The notes beneath the pieces are model-generated. The model saw only the letters and a program-made list of their open reading frames with translations, was not told the origin of the DNA and did not search any database. Below are positions 51,663-59,716 of a stretch of 64,000 nt of DNA, one piece after another. The stretch covers positions 62,001-126,000 of the forward strand of contig JABAQU010000020.1 of the NCBI GenBank assembly GCA_019187185.1, given 5' to 3'. How positions within the stretch are numbered: the first letter of the stretch is position 1; each line of letters begins with the position of its first letter. The stretch comes from Steroidobacteraceae bacterium (lineage in GTDB: Bacteria; Pseudomonadota; Gammaproteobacteria; Steroidobacterales; Steroidobacteraceae). The position numbers and the translations under genes are program-made.

Positions 51663-52841
51663 ATGAGCGCAGGCGACTCCCTCCCGTCGATCGACACCCT
51701 GCTCGCCGAGGCGCGGACCCGCGCCGGGCTCGACGACTTCGGATCGCAGTGGTTCGTCGAGCCGCTCGGCGTGATGCTGCGGGCGCTGCGCACGGAGGCC
51801 AATCTCAGCGACGCCGGCGTCGCGGCGCACCGCGAACGCATCCTCGCTGCGCTCGTGAACCGCCTGCGCACCCAGGAAGCCATCAAGCGCCATCCCGAAA
51901 TCCGGGACGAGCGCGCCGAGGTTGCCGGCATCATTGTCGGCCTGCCGCGGACCGGGAGCACGATGTTCCATCGCCTGCTCACGACGGCGCCGGGCCTCAC
52001 GGCACTGCGCTGGTGGGAAGCACAGAACTACGCGCCGTTCCCCGGCGAGGAACGTGGCCGGCCCGTCGAGCGCGTGGCCTATGCCGAGCGCTTGCTCGCG
52101 TCCATGCTCGCACACAATCCCGACCTCATGTCGATCCACCCTTTCCAGGTGCACGGTGCCGACGAGGAAATCATCATCCTCGACCAGTGCTTCACCGGCA
52201 CGATGCCGGAAGCCTACGCGTACATTCCGTCGTTTTCCGCATGGCTCGAGCAGGCCGACCAGCGCCCCGCCTACGAGGATCTGCGCACGGTACTGAAGTT
52301 CCTGCAATGGCAGGACCCGGCACGGGCGGGCAAGCGCTGGGTCATGAAGACCCCGGGGCATCTCGCCGCGCTCGATTCGCTGTTTGCCGTGTTCCCGGAG
52401 GCGCAGCTCATCCTGACACACCGGGATCCGCTGCAGACCGTGCCTTCGTACTGCAGCATGGTCGTCGCATTGCAAGAGCTTTCCACCGCGCAGTCCGATC
52501 GCGTGAAGGTCGGCCGCTTCACCGCGCAACGCTGGGCAGGGCTGCTCGAGCGCTTCACGCGAATCCGCGACACCGCGGACGACAGCCGCTTTATCGATGT
52601 GGCCTACGAGGATCTCGTCAGGGATCCGCTCGCGCAGTGGCGGCGCGTGCTCGCCCGACTGGGTGAACCGGTCGGGCCCGACGCCGAGCGCGCGGCCGCG
52701 CAGTGGCTCGAGGCGAACGGGCGCGACAAGCGCGCGCCCCACCACTACACGCTGGAAGAGTTCGGCCTCGCCACGGCCGAACTCGAGCGCTGGTTTGCGC
52801 CTTATCGCACCCGGTTCATCCACGCGTCCCCCAGTTCCTGA
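51663..52841 (+). CDS. Sulfotransferase-family protein
   Basis: A 392-residue protein of the bacterial sulfotransferase_3 type. Its PAPS loop is VAGIIVGLPRTGSTMFHRLL (about 87-106). The 3'-phosphate segment is AQLILTHRDPLQTVPSYCSM. The middle holds a long helical insert. In catabolic islands such proteins often occur next to SDR and acyl-CoA genes, where their substrate is unknown. ATG at 51663 has GAGG eight bases upstream; the TTG two codons earlier is less likely. Divergent from the SDR, and converging with the EthD-domain gene 27 bases past its stop. Confidence 0.9.
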   Translation: MSAGDSLPSIDTLLAEARTRAGLDDFGSQWFVEPLGVMLRALRTEANLSDAGVAAHRERILAALVNRLRTQEAIKRHPEIRDERAEVAGIIVGLPRTGSTMFHRLLTTAPGLTALRWWEAQNYAPFPGEERGRPVERVAYAERLLASMLAHNPDLMSIHPFQVHGADEEIIILDQCFTGTMPEAYAYIPSFSAWLEQADQRPAYEDLRTVLKFLQWQDPARAGKRWVMKTPGHLAALDSLFAVFPEAQLILTHRDPLQTVPSYCSMVVALQELSTAQSDRVKVGRFTAQRWAGLLERFTRIRDTADDSRFIDVAYEDLVRDPLAQWRRVLARLGEPVGPDAERAAAQWLEANGRDKRAPHHYTLEEFGLATAELERWFAPYRTRFIHASPSS

Positions 52842-52868
52842 CATGTCTGCTTCGGTGTGCGACACGTA

Positions 52869-53225
52869 TCACGTGACCGGTGCACCACGCTCGTCGACGA
52901 GAAAGAGGCGCGTCTTGCTGCGGTCGAGGAAGTTCGCCTCGTCCTCGGCGATGCGCTGCGCGATGTCGGGGCGCGTGGCGATCGCCATCATGCGCTCGTA
53001 GCTCTCCCGGTCCGCAAACCACATCTCGGTGATCACGTCGAAGTCGGGCGCGCTCGCGCCCTCGTAGATGAAGGCGCCCTCGAGTTCGAGATAGTTGCGT
53101 CGGTACTCGAGGGTCTCGGGCAGGAGGCCGCGCATCAGCGGCACGTGTCGCGTCTCGTAATAGCGCATGAACTCGTCGCGCGACAGCTCCGGACGCGACT
53201 TGAGCAGCGCGATGGCCTTGATCAT
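52869..53225 (-). CDS. EthD-domain protein
   Basis: A 118-residue dimeric alpha/beta-barrel-type protein of the EthD family (MIKAIALLKSRPELSRDEF, YYETRHVPLM, and the closing FLDRSKTRLFLVDE). EthD is required for ethyl tert-butyl ether degradation in actinobacteria, and relatives accompany many P450 and acyl-CoA pathways. Its ATG overlaps the ligase stop by four bases, so both are translated together. It is last in a five-gene leftward run. The substrate is unknown. Confidence 0.9.
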   Translation of the reverse strand: MIKAIALLKSRPELSRDEFMRYYETRHVPLMRGLLPETLEYRRNYLELEGAFIYEGASAPDFDVITEMWFADRESYERMMAIATRPDIAQRIAEDEANFLDRSKTRLFLVDERGAPVT

Positions 53226-54844
53226 GGCTCCTGCTCCCGCTCGACCTTCGCGCGCACCGCGGCGCGCAGTTCATTCTTCTTGACCTTGCCTGAGGCGTTG
53301 CGGGGCAGCTCCAGCAGGATTTCGAGGCGTTCGGGCGTCTTTTGCTTCGCGAGGCCCGACCGGGCGAAATGCTCGCGCACGTCGCCCATCGTGATCGACT
53401 GCCCCGGGTGGAGTTCGACGCACACGCAGACCTTCTCGCCGTAGATCCGGTCGGGCATGGCCACCGCCGCCGCGGCGCGCACCGCCGGGTGGCGCGCGAG
53501 CGTCTCCTCGACTTCGACCGAGGAAATGTTCTCGCCACCGCGAATGATGATGTCCTTTTTCCGGTCCGTGATCGTGAGGAAGCCCTCGGCATCGAGCCGG
53601 CCGATATCGCCCGACTTGAGCCAGCCGCCGGCGACGAAGCTGTCGCGATCGAGATCGGCATCGAGATAGCCGACGAACATCTCCGGGCCACGCGTGAGGA
53701 TCTCGCCTTCACGCCCGAACGGCAGATCGCGCCCCGCGTCATCGACGATGCGCACTTCATTGCCTTCGTCGAGCCTGCCGTCGGTGTGCGCGCGCTTCTC
53801 GAACGGCAGCTCGGGATCGAAGCTCGTGACCGTCGGGTGCTCGGTCGAGCCGTAGACCCGCGCGCCCGGGAAACCCTGGCTGTCGGCGAGCTGCACGAGG
53901 TCGGGCGTCATGCCCTGCCCGCCGAGGCTGAAAGATTCGAGGGACGAAATATCGAAGCCGTGCTTCGCCGCCATCTCGATGAGCGAGAACAGGAAAATCG
54001 GCGTGCCGCCGCCCGCCTTGATCCTGTGGCGCTGCACGAGCTCGGCGGCGAACTGCGCATCCCACTGGTCGAGGAAGACCATGGGAGCCCCGTAGATCGA
54101 CGGGCGGAACATGTATGTGTAGCCGGTGTAGTGGCCGGCCGGCAGGTTCGCGAGGTACAGGCCACGATTGCGGTAGCTCGGCCGTCCCCACTCGCGAAGC
54201 AGGCTGTGGTGCGTGTGCTGCACGCCCTTGGGCGCCGACGTCGTACCCGACGTATACATGAGGAGGCTGACGGCATCCGGATCGCAATCGACCGGCTCGA
54301 ATCCGTCCGCAGCCGTCGATTCGAGCCGTTCCCAGGACGTCATGCCGGCCGGCGCGTCCTCGCCCACCACGACGATGTCCTGCAGGTCGGGCAAGGCGCG
54401 GAACGCCGCATGGCGCGCGAGGAAATCCACCTTGCGCCACTTCACGGGGCTGAAATAGAGCTTCGCCTTCGACTGGCGCAGGATGAACTCGACCTCCGCG
54501 GTGCCGTAGATGCTGACGATCGGCAGCACGATTGCGCCGACGTGCATGAGCGCGAGATACAGGACCGTCGTCTCGTACCACGTGGGCAGCTGCACCGCCA
54601 CGACGTCGCCGCGACCCACACCGAGCTGGCGCAGGCTCGCCGCAATGCGCAGGCTGTGTGCGTAGAGCTCGCGGTTCGTCGTGCGTCTCGCATGTTTCTC
54701 GGCGTAATAGATCGATTCGACGTCGGGGTGGCGGCGCGCACCCTCCAGCAGCAACTGCGGAATCGACTGCCCGGCGTGATAGCCGAGGCGGCGCCACTGT
54801 TCGCGGAGCCTGCGCCGGTCCGCCGCGATGTCGGTCAGTTCCAT
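53222..54844 (-). CDS. Acyl-AMP ligase (fatty-acid/aromatic acyl-CoA synthetase family)
   Basis: A 540-residue AMP-forming ligase. The P-loop is MYTSGTTSAPKGV. The adenine region is VYGSTEHPTVTSFD. The hinge and C-terminal domain are KSGDIGRLDAEGFLTITDRK followed by KKDIIIRGGENISSVEVEE. The catalytic Lys lies in ELPRNASGKVKKNEL. It adenylates a carboxylic acid and normally forms the CoA thioester. The closest look is to cyclohexanecarboxyl/steroid-acid-type synthetases, but the acid is not predictable. ATG at 54844 has GGGGGTGG about 10 bases upstream; GTG 54850 is alternative. It is coupled to the EthD gene downstream. Confidence 0.93.
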   Translation of the reverse strand: MELTDIAADRRRLREQWRRLGYHAGQSIPQLLLEGARRHPDVESIYYAEKHARRTTNRELYAHSLRIAASLRQLGVGRGDVVAVQLPTWYETTVLYLALMHVGAIVLPIVSIYGTAEVEFILRQSKAKLYFSPVKWRKVDFLARHAAFRALPDLQDIVVVGEDAPAGMTSWERLESTAADGFEPVDCDPDAVSLLMYTSGTTSAPKGVQHTHHSLLREWGRPSYRNRGLYLANLPAGHYTGYTYMFRPSIYGAPMVFLDQWDAQFAAELVQRHRIKAGGGTPIFLFSLIEMAAKHGFDISSLESFSLGGQGMTPDLVQLADSQGFPGARVYGSTEHPTVTSFDPELPFEKRAHTDGRLDEGNEVRIVDDAGRDLPFGREGEILTRGPEMFVGYLDADLDRDSFVAGGWLKSGDIGRLDAEGFLTITDRKKDIIIRGGENISSVEVEETLARHPAVRAAAAVAMPDRIYGEKVCVCVELHPGQSITMGDVREHFARSGLAKQKTPERLEILLELPRNASGKVKKNELRAAVRAKVEREQEP

Positions 54845-54929
54845 GTTCACGTGCCACCCCCGGGAAACGCGACGGCGACGACAGCAACGCCTCTGTGCAT
54901 ATTGAACGCTGCCATGCAGCCGGTCGCAA

Positions 54930-55586
54930 TCATCGGCCCAGCGCACTCGGCGGCGTCTCGAAGGCATCGAGCGTCAGCACGGTGAGCGTACCCGTCGCCG
55001 CATCGATGGCAGGGATGTCGAGCGTGGTTTCGCTCGCCACGGGCCAAACGGAGACGAGCCCGTGCAGGGGCAGGTTTTCCGTCGGCGGACCTTGCGCGAT
55101 ATCGAGTGTCGCACGCACGATCGCGCGCTCGTTGCGACGGACCAGTTCTTCGCCGAAGGCAACCAGTCTCGCCTCGAATTGCGCACGTGGCATGGACGGC
55201 GCCCTCTGAATCGCCAGCCCGATCTTGCGCGTGACACCGGACTCGACGGTGCGCGCAGGGCCGAACAGCAATCGCTCGCTGACCGCGCAGGAGGCCATCC
55301 CGGGGCAATCCATGAAGCTCGCTTCGTCGTCGTGCAGCACCTGGCTCGCCGGGGAGTCGAGCCAGGCGTGAATGCCGGCGATCGCTTCGGGCCCCGCGAA
55401 CCAGAACTCGGAGAGGCAGTCGAAGCGGAGTTCGTGCGGCTCGGCGCGCACCACGTGGTTGCGCACATACTTGGCGAACACGCGTATGTGCTGCAGCGCC
55501 AGCGGCACATGCTGCGTCTCGTAGTGCTCGCGAAACGCCGCGCGCGAGACATCTGCCCGGCGGGGAACGAAGCCGAACGTCTTCAC
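54930..55586 (-). CDS. Tandem EthD-like domain protein
   Basis: A 218-residue protein with two EthD/ferredoxin-like halves: VKTFGFVPRRADVSRAAFRE with HYETQHVPLALQH, then ARTVESGVTRKIGLAIQ with MPRAQFEARLVAFGEEL. Typical EthD proteins have one such half, so this is a fused duplicate. Start is GTG at 55586, overlapping the upstream gene's stop by four bases (GTGA). A gap of 85 bases separates it from the ligase start. Linked to a DUF1214-like protein and a CoA ligase, it probably acts in the same catabolic pathway. Confidence 0.82.
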   Translation of the reverse strand: MKTFGFVPRRADVSRAAFREHYETQHVPLALQHIRVFAKYVRNHVVRAEPHELRFDCLSEFWFAGPEAIAGIHAWLDSPASQVLHDDEASFMDCPGMASCAVSERLLFGPARTVESGVTRKIGLAIQRAPSMPRAQFEARLVAFGEELVRRNERAIVRATLDIAQGPPTENLPLHGLVSVWPVASETTLDIPAIDAATGTLTVLTLDAFETPPSALGR

Positions 55587-56689
55587 CGCGAACCGGCGCC
55601 CCGCAGGCTGGCGAACTTCACCACGCGGCAGGTGGGCTGCGGGTGCTGCTCCGCCTGGACCCAGCGCAGCAGCATCGTGCCCTGCTGGTGGCCAGCCGTG
55701 TAGAGGAAATTCGGCAGGCCCGGATCCTCGTGCGCGACGATCATGCGTACCGAGCCCCCCGCCTGCAGCTGCGCCGTGTGACTGTTCACGTGCACCGGCA
55801 GGTAGCGATAGTCGAGCGACTCCATCCAGTGATTGTCGAGCTGCAGGTTCCAGTGCTTGCAGCGCGGTACCGCGGTCTCGATGACGAGCGCCTCGTCCGG
55901 CGCAAGGCGCCAGTAACCGTGCAGGTAGTGGATGTTGGGGTCGCCGCCGGCGCGCTGGAACATCTGCTGGTCCCAGGGCAGCAGTTCGTTCGGGCGACTC
56001 TGGAAGAGTTGCGCCCAGTCGGCAAACGTGTGCGCCGTTCCCTTCACGAACGCAGCCACCGCCTGCAAGCTGCGATCGAGCCGTTCGGCCGAGAGAGGCT
56101 GCGGCCATTTCGGCCCGCCGATGCAGTCGATGACAAGCTCGGCAGGCTTTTCGCGGCTGCGGTCGAAGAAGGTCTGACGCACGATGATCATGTTCGTCTG
56201 TGCGGTGATCGGCAGCCAGTTCGCAGACTTGCGTGTCTCGCTGAGCACGATCTCGAACGTGCCGTCAGGATTGATCGCGAGGTCACTGCCCTCGAGCTGG
56301 CCCGTCTCGATCATCGTGCCGTCGACCGCGTACCGGTTGATGCGACTGCCGAAGGACAGGTAGTGCACGCTCCCGCGGTTGCCGTGGATACGGTACTCGT
56401 GACGGCCGTCGATTGCCGCGTTGAGGTACAGGTTGTCCGGGTTGTCCGCGCCGATCTTGGCGGTCGCGTGGGATGCGCTGCAGAATGCCGGGAACTGCGG
56501 GTCGGCGCATTCGAACAGCATCTCGAGGCCGATCCGCGTGAGCCGCGTGAGATAGCGCCAGCCCTCACTGCGATCGATCTCGGTCGCCGGCGCCTCCGGC
56601 CGCAGGATGGTCCGGCCCGCCGATTTCAGGCTGTCGCAGAATTCGTCCCAGGCCTTGCCTGACAGCACGCGCTCGATCGAATCGGACAT
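55583..56689 (-). CDS. DUF1214-like protein
   Basis: A 368-residue protein whose C-terminal part resembles DUF1214 (YWRLAPDEALVIETAVPRCK, NLQLDNHWMESLDYRYLPV, AHEDPGLPNFLYTAGH). It may also carry the DUF1254-like beta sandwich in its first half (IHGNRGSVHYLSFGSRINRY). DUF1254/1214 proteins are uncharacterised, often encoded next to monooxygenases and sulfatases. ATG at 56689 has GAGGG about 10 bases upstream; upstream codons in frame are not conserved. It heads the leftward run DUF1214, EthD x2, ligase, EthD. It is divergent from the MBL hydrolase with 121 bases between. Confidence 0.85.
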   Translation of the reverse strand: MSDSIERVLSGKAWDEFCDSLKSAGRTILRPEAPATEIDRSEGWRYLTRLTRIGLEMLFECADPQFPAFCSASHATAKIGADNPDNLYLNAAIDGRHEYRIHGNRGSVHYLSFGSRINRYAVDGTMIETGQLEGSDLAINPDGTFEIVLSETRKSANWLPITAQTNMIIVRQTFFDRSREKPAELVIDCIGGPKWPQPLSAERLDRSLQAVAAFVKGTAHTFADWAQLFQSRPNELLPWDQQMFQRAGGDPNIHYLHGYWRLAPDEALVIETAVPRCKHWNLQLDNHWMESLDYRYLPVHVNSHTAQLQAGGSVRMIVAHEDPGLPNFLYTAGHQQGTMLLRWVQAEQHPQPTCRVVKFASLRGAGSR

Positions 56690-56810
56690 GGACGGCGCCC
56701 TCGATCCACCCCTGAACCCTTGATGGAACCACAGGGTCTGCGCACCGCCATCGTCCAAACAGGTGGGGCGCGGCCCACGCCCGGCCGCTGCATGCTTCAT
56801 AATCGCTGCC

Positions 56811-57455
56811 ATGCAGCTCGCCGTCGTTCCGGTCACGCCGTTTCAGCAGAATTGCTCCGTCCTCTGGTGCGCACGCACTCGCGACGCGGCCATCGTCGAC
56901 CCGGGTGGAGACCTCGAGCGGGTGCTCGCTGTCGTGGACCGCGAGCAGCTGAAGCTCACAAAGATCCTCCTCACCCATGGTCACCTGGACCATGCCGCGG
57001 CAACGGCCGACCTCGCGCGCCGCTTCGACCTGCCGATCGAGGGCCCGCATCGCGGTGACGCCTACTGGATCGAGGGCCTGCCCGCGCAGGCGGCGGGCTA
57101 CGGATTTCCGCCGGCGGAGTCCTTCACACCGTCACGCTGGCTCGCGCACGGGGATCGCGTGCAGCTCGGCGACGACACGCTCGAAGTCCTGCATTGCCCG
57201 GGCCACACGCCGGGCCACGTCGTGTATTACAGCCCGGCCGACCGGCTCGCACTCGTCGGCGACGTGATGTTCCAGGGCTCCGTCGGCCGCACCGATTTCC
57301 CCGGCGGCAGCCACGACACGCTGATCCGCTCGATCCGCGAGCGGCTCTTTCCGCTCGGTGACGACGTGCGCTTCCTGCCCGGCCACGGGCCGATGTCGAC
57401 GTTCGGTGCGGAGCGTCGCGCCAATCCGTTCGTCGCCGATCACTTGTTCGGCTGA
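56811..57455 (+). CDS. MBL-fold hydrolase, glyoxalase II-like (YcbL type)
   Basis: A 214-residue metallo-beta-lactamase-fold protein. The metal motif is LTHGHLDHAAAT (His56, His58, Asp60, His61). Further ligands are in HCPGHTPGH, LVGDVMFQGSVGRTD and LPGHGPMST. YcbL-type enzymes hydrolyse glutathione thioesters such as S-lactoylglutathione, and the short form lacks the C-terminal glutathione-binding domain of GloB. ATG at 56811. The 3' end overlaps the convergent sulfatase gene by 16 bases. Confidence 0.92.
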   Translation: MQLAVVPVTPFQQNCSVLWCARTRDAAIVDPGGDLERVLAVVDREQLKLTKILLTHGHLDHAAATADLARRFDLPIEGPHRGDAYWIEGLPAQAAGYGFPPAESFTPSRWLAHGDRVQLGDDTLEVLHCPGHTPGHVVYYSPADRLALVGDVMFQGSVGRTDFPGGSHDTLIRSIRERLFPLGDDVRFLPGHGPMSTFGAERRANPFVADHLFG

Positions 57456-59701
57456 ATGTCCATGTCGACGCGCTCGATGCGGCCACCTGCGAACGGGAAG
57501 CCGGGCGCGGCAGCGGCTGGATAGCGCCCCGCGGCGGATCCCGTGTCGATGCCGACATCGAACGTCTCGTCGATCGAGAAAAATCCCGGCGGCGTGACTG
57601 GCAGGCGGCCCTGGCCGAGCGCTGCACCGTCGAGCGCGAGACGCACCGTCGCGCCCTTGCCGTAGCCACCCCCGTCGTAGTCGAAATCCACTTGCAGGGC
57701 ATGGCGCCCGGCACCGAGCCCCGCCTCGCCCACGATATCCACGCTGCCCGCCTCGAAGGCCCGATAACGAAAGGCCGGCCGGCCCTCGCCGTCGACATAG
57801 AGCGACCAGCCCGCAGGTGCCCCGCCCACGGTCGCGATGACACCGTGCGCTTTCGCGGCGGTCACTTCGATGACGGCCGAGAGACGCCACGAGCGATTGA
57901 AGACGATCGGCGCCTCCTTCTCCGGAATGCCCACGGCGCCCGGGTAGTAGGTGAAGCGGGTGCGCGTGCCCGTCAGGCTCGGCAGCTTCGCATTCAGCGT
58001 CTGCCCACGTAGCGGCAGCACCTGGTTGCGCCCGGCTTCCTCGAGGAACAGCGCCTGCAGTTGCCGCAGGCGCCCGGGCTCACGCGCCGCAAGATCGTGC
58101 GCCTGCGAGAAATCGTTGCGCAGGTCGTAGAGTTCCCAGCGATCCGCGTCGAACGGCTTCTGGTCGCGCGAGATGACCTGCCAGGGCAGTCGCGCGTGGA
58201 ATGCCGAGGCCATCCAGCCGTCGTGATAGATCGCGCGGTGGCCGAAAATCTCGAAGTATTGCGTCGTGTGCCGCTCGGGCGCCCGCGCATCCGCGAAGCT
58301 GTACACGAGACTCGTGCCGTCGATGCGCTTCTGGGGGATCCCGTCGAACACGGCCGGCGCCTCGAGCCCTGCGGCTTCCAGCACCGTCGGCAGGATGTCG
58401 TTGACATGCCCGAACTGGCTGCGCAGGCCACCCTTGTCGGTGATGCGCTTCGGCCAGGTCACCACCATCGGATTGCGCGTGCCACCGAGGTGTGACGCCA
58501 CCGCCTTTGTCCATTGAAACGGCGTGTCCATGGCCCACGCCCATGCCGCGGGATAGTGTGCGTAGGTGTCGGGTCCCCCGAGACTGTCGATGCGCGCAAG
58601 TACCTGCGCGCGATCCTCGGGCAGCCCCTGGATCGCGCCCATGTAGTCGATGCTGCCCAGCAATCCACCCTCGGCCGATCCGCCGTTGTCACCGACGATG
58701 TAAATGAAAAGCGTGTTGTCGAACTCGTCGTCGTCCTCGAGCGCCTGCACGATGCGGCCGACCTGCGCATCGGTGTGGGCGAGGAAGCCCGCATAGACTT
58801 CCATCAGCCGCGCCGCGATCTTCCGGTCATTTGCGCTCAAGCTCTCCCATGCGGGCAAACCCGGCGGGCGCGGCGTCAAGTCCGTGTTCTTCGGCACGAC
58901 CCCGAGGCGCTTCTGTCGCGCCAAGGTCTCTTCACGCACCTTGTCCCACCCCTGGTCGAAACGGCCCCGGTAGCGCTCGATCCACGCCTTGGGCACCTGC
59001 AGGGGCGCGTGTGTCGCACCCGGCGCGAAGTACAGGAAGAACGGCTTGTCGGGCGTGACCGAGTGCTGCGCACGCAGCCAGCCGATGGCGCGCGTCGCGA
59101 GATCCTCGGTGAGGTGATAGCCCGCGCCGGCCGGGCGCATCACGGGCGTCGTACCCTCGTAAAGCGTCGGCTCGTACTGATCCGTCTCGCCGCCCAGAAA
59201 GCCGTAGAACTTCTCGAAGCCCTGTCCCGTCGGCCAGTGATCGAAAGGCCCGGACTGCGACGCTTCCCAGTCGGGCGTCTGGTGCCACTTGCCGAAAGCA
59301 GCGGTGTTGTAACCGTTCGCCCGCAGGATCTCGGCCAGGGTCGCGGCATCGCGCGCGTGCTCGCCGTTGTAACCGGGTCGCTCGTCGACGGAGTTCATCA
59401 CGGCACCGATGCCGACCGCGTGCGCATTGCGGCCCGAGAGCAGCGACGCGCGCGTCGGCGAGCAGATCGCCGTCGTATGGAAGCGGTTGTACCTGAGTCC
59501 CGCCTGCGCGAGCGCATCGAGTGTCGGCGTCTGCGCCTCGCCACCAAAGGTACTCGCCGCCCCGAAGCCCACATCGTCGAGCAGCACGATCACGACATTG
59601 GGCGCGCCCGCCGGTGCCGCGTGCACGGATGCGCCCGCGACCGGCAGCATGGCGGTCGCGAGGAGCGCGAGTGCGGGAAGTCTCCGGATCGCAGGCGGCA
59701 T
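57440..59701 (-). CDS. Formylglycine-type sulfatase (arylsulfatase family), copy 1
   Basis: A 753-residue exported sulfatase with signal peptide (residues 1-28, ending ASVHAAP). The metal Asp pair is in VLLDDVGFG (42-43). The Cys80-Ser-Pro-Thr-Arg motif (ICSPTRASLLSGR) is converted to formylglycine. A C-terminal metal site lies in YIVGDNGGSAEG. After the catalytic domain there is a C-terminal beta-sandwich of about 170 residues. It hydrolyses sulfate esters in the periplasm or at the surface; the substrate is unknown. No formylglycine-generating enzyme or anSME is in the window. It lies 15 bases downstream of copy 2, probably in one transcript. Confidence 0.93.
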   Translation of the reverse strand: MPPAIRRLPALALLATAMLPVAGASVHAAPAGAPNVVIVLLDDVGFGAASTFGGEAQTPTLDALAQAGLRYNRFHTTAICSPTRASLLSGRNAHAVGIGAVMNSVDERPGYNGEHARDAATLAEILRANGYNTAAFGKWHQTPDWEASQSGPFDHWPTGQGFEKFYGFLGGETDQYEPTLYEGTTPVMRPAGAGYHLTEDLATRAIGWLRAQHSVTPDKPFFLYFAPGATHAPLQVPKAWIERYRGRFDQGWDKVREETLARQKRLGVVPKNTDLTPRPPGLPAWESLSANDRKIAARLMEVYAGFLAHTDAQVGRIVQALEDDDEFDNTLFIYIVGDNGGSAEGGLLGSIDYMGAIQGLPEDRAQVLARIDSLGGPDTYAHYPAAWAWAMDTPFQWTKAVASHLGGTRNPMVVTWPKRITDKGGLRSQFGHVNDILPTVLEAAGLEAPAVFDGIPQKRIDGTSLVYSFADARAPERHTTQYFEIFGHRAIYHDGWMASAFHARLPWQVISRDQKPFDADRWELYDLRNDFSQAHDLAAREPGRLRQLQALFLEEAGRNQVLPLRGQTLNAKLPSLTGTRTRFTYYPGAVGIPEKEAPIVFNRSWRLSAVIEVTAAKAHGVIATVGGAPAGWSLYVDGEGRPAFRYRAFEAGSVDIVGEAGLGAGRHALQVDFDYDGGGYGKGATVRLALDGAALGQGRLPVTPPGFFSIDETFDVGIDTGSAAGRYPAAAAPGFPFAGGRIERVDMDIQPNK

Positions 59702-59716
59702 GGGTTACTCCGTGGT

